From DASZPJ01 sp035550295 (GTDB lineage Bacteria; Patescibacteriota; Saccharimonadia; Saccharimonadales; UBA4665), in the NCBI GenBank assembly GCA_035550295.1, contig DASZPJ010000026.1, forward strand, positions 1 to 12,019: 12,019 nt of DNA, in the 5' to 3' direction. A program made the translations under genes and the position numbers. Below the pieces are notes generated by a model that was not told the DNA's origin, did not search any database, and saw only the letters and a program-made list of their open reading frames with translations. Shown here one piece after another: positions 11,209 through 12,019 of the stretch. Every line of letters starts with the position of its first letter. Position 1 is the stretch's first letter.

Positions 11209-12019
11209 ATGCAGCGTTATAACCCTAAGGAAATTGAACCCAAGTGGCAGAAGTTTTGGGATGAGACCGGCACGTATACGGCCGATCTGGATTCGAAGAA
11301 GCCCAAATACATAGCCATGAGCATGTTTAACTATCCGTCTGGTGCTGGGATTCACATCGGTCATGCCATGAACTACACCATCAGTGATGTGAAGGCGCGG
11401 TTCAAAAGGCAGCAAGGTTTTGAAAGTTATCATCCCGTTGGCTGGGACGCGTTTGGTTTGCCGGCAGAGAATTATGCAATTAAAGCTGGCGTTAGCCCGC
11501 AAGTCAGCATGGCGACGATCATTCCGGATTATCACAAACAGTACAAAGCCATGGGTTGGAGCAACGACTGGGAAAAGGAAATCGCCACCCACCTGCCGGA
11601 ATACTACAAGTGGACACAGTGGATTTTCGTGAAGATGTACGAGCACGGTTTGGCCTACCAGGACAGCCGCATGCAATGGTACTGCGAAATCGACAACACC
11701 GTCTTAGCCAACGAGCAAGTCATCGACGGCAAGTGTTGGCGGCATGATGGACCGGATGATCCGCTGGTTCAGAAAAAGGAAATCAAGCAGTGGTTCTTCA
11801 AAATCACCGAATATGCTGACGAACTTTTGGAAGCAATAGACGACCTGGACTGGACGGAAAGCGTCAAGCTGGCGCAGAAAAACTGGATTGGCAAGAGCGT
11901 TGGCGCCGAAGTTGACTTCAACGTTGATGGAAGTAAAGATATCATCCGAATTTTCACCACGCGGCCAGACACGCTTTACGGCGCAACGTTCATGGTTTTA
12001 GCTCCCGAGCATGAGCTTG
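11209..12019 (+). CDS. leuS: Leucyl-tRNA synthetase, N-terminal part (3' end outside window)
   Basis: The first 270 codons are open to the window edge. LeuRS charges tRNA-Leu and is a class I synthetase. Visible are the N-terminal YNPKEIEPKWQKFW, the HIGH signature as HIGH (49-52, in YPSGAGIHIGH), GWDAFGLPAENYAIK (78-92), TVLANEQVIDGKCW (164-177), KEIKQWFFKITEYADELL (190-207) and NWIGKS (225-230), which leads into the CP1 editing domain. The window stops just after the editing-site motif TTRPDT (250-255). The zinc-binding segment is altered: the usual CxxC reads CWRH (Cys176, His179), followed by a short insertion GPDDPLV, with Cys159 upstream. A full gene should be about 2.4-2.6 kb. tRNA-Leu(UAA), one of its substrates, is encoded in this window. 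Confidence 0.97.
   Translation, partial: MQRYNPKEIEPKWQKFWDETGTYTADLDSKKPKYIAMSMFNYPSGAGIHIGHAMNYTISDVKARFKRQQGFESYHPVGWDAFGLPAENYAIKAGVSPQVSMATIIPDYHKQYKAMGWSNDWEKEIATHLPEYYKWTQWIFVKMYEHGLAYQDSRMQWYCEIDNTVLANEQVIDGKCWRHDGPDDPLVQKKEIKQWFFKITEYADELLEAIDDLDWTESVKLAQKNWIGKSVGAEVDFNVDGSKDIIRIFTTRPDTLYGATFMVLAPEHEL

Noticed and set aside
1..12019. CRISPR array, transposon, phage genes or recoded stop codons
   Set aside because: There are no regularly spaced repeats, no transposase or phage motifs, and TGA is used as an ordinary stop for the hydrolase gene.

Overview
The window suggests a small-genome bacterium of the Candidate Phyla Radiation (Patescibacteria), most plausibly Saccharibacteria (TM7). 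This is an inference: it rests on short intergenic gaps, leaderless-looking promoters, a membrane-anchored Mur ligase, a block of D-Ala-D-Ala metabolism genes running into guaA and leuS, and many small proteins of no recognisable family. UGA is used as a stop (the 250-aa hydrolase ends in TGA), so a UGA-recoded lineage is unlikely. No insertion sequence, transposase, integrase, phage gene or CRISPR array is visible.

Region 1 (1-2085): the 3' end of an unrecognised gene, a TauD/TfdA-type Fe(II)/2-oxoglutarate dioxygenase behind an extended -10 promoter with a small palindrome at its -35 region, and an unrecognised 186-194 aa protein. Region 2 (2086-2602): tRNA-Cys(GCA) and tRNA-Leu(UAA), both with encoded CCA, followed by a perfect 42-nt palindrome that acts as a terminator and overlaps the tRNA-Leu 3' end; then a good promoter. 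Region 3 (2603-4225): a 540-aa protein with a Pro/Ala-rich cytoplasmic tail, one membrane helix and a large presumed extracellular domain.

Region 4 (4256-9273) is the core: alpha/beta hydrolase and MurF-like ligase (ATGA overlap), a convergent small orphan gene on the minus strand, then D-Ala-D-Ala ligase, an M15-like peptidase (TAATG overlap) and a miniature VanX-like dipeptidase. Together these genes make the D-Ala-D-Ala dipeptide, attach it to the peptidoglycan precursor, and potentially cleave it again. The divergent promoter region ahead of ddl carries three AATTGTA repeats spaced exactly 13 bp apart.

Region 5 (9288-12019): a long, eukaryote-type GMP synthase containing a short palindromic repeat-like insertion in frame, and the first 270 codons of leucyl-tRNA synthetase.

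Two translation-initiation styles coexist. Five genes (hydrolase, ddl, vanX-like, guaA, leuS) have a -10 hexamer 5-11 nt before the ATG and no Shine-Dalgarno, while the dioxygenase, the surface protein, the MurF-like gene and the orphan minus-strand gene have clear Shine-Dalgarno sequences.
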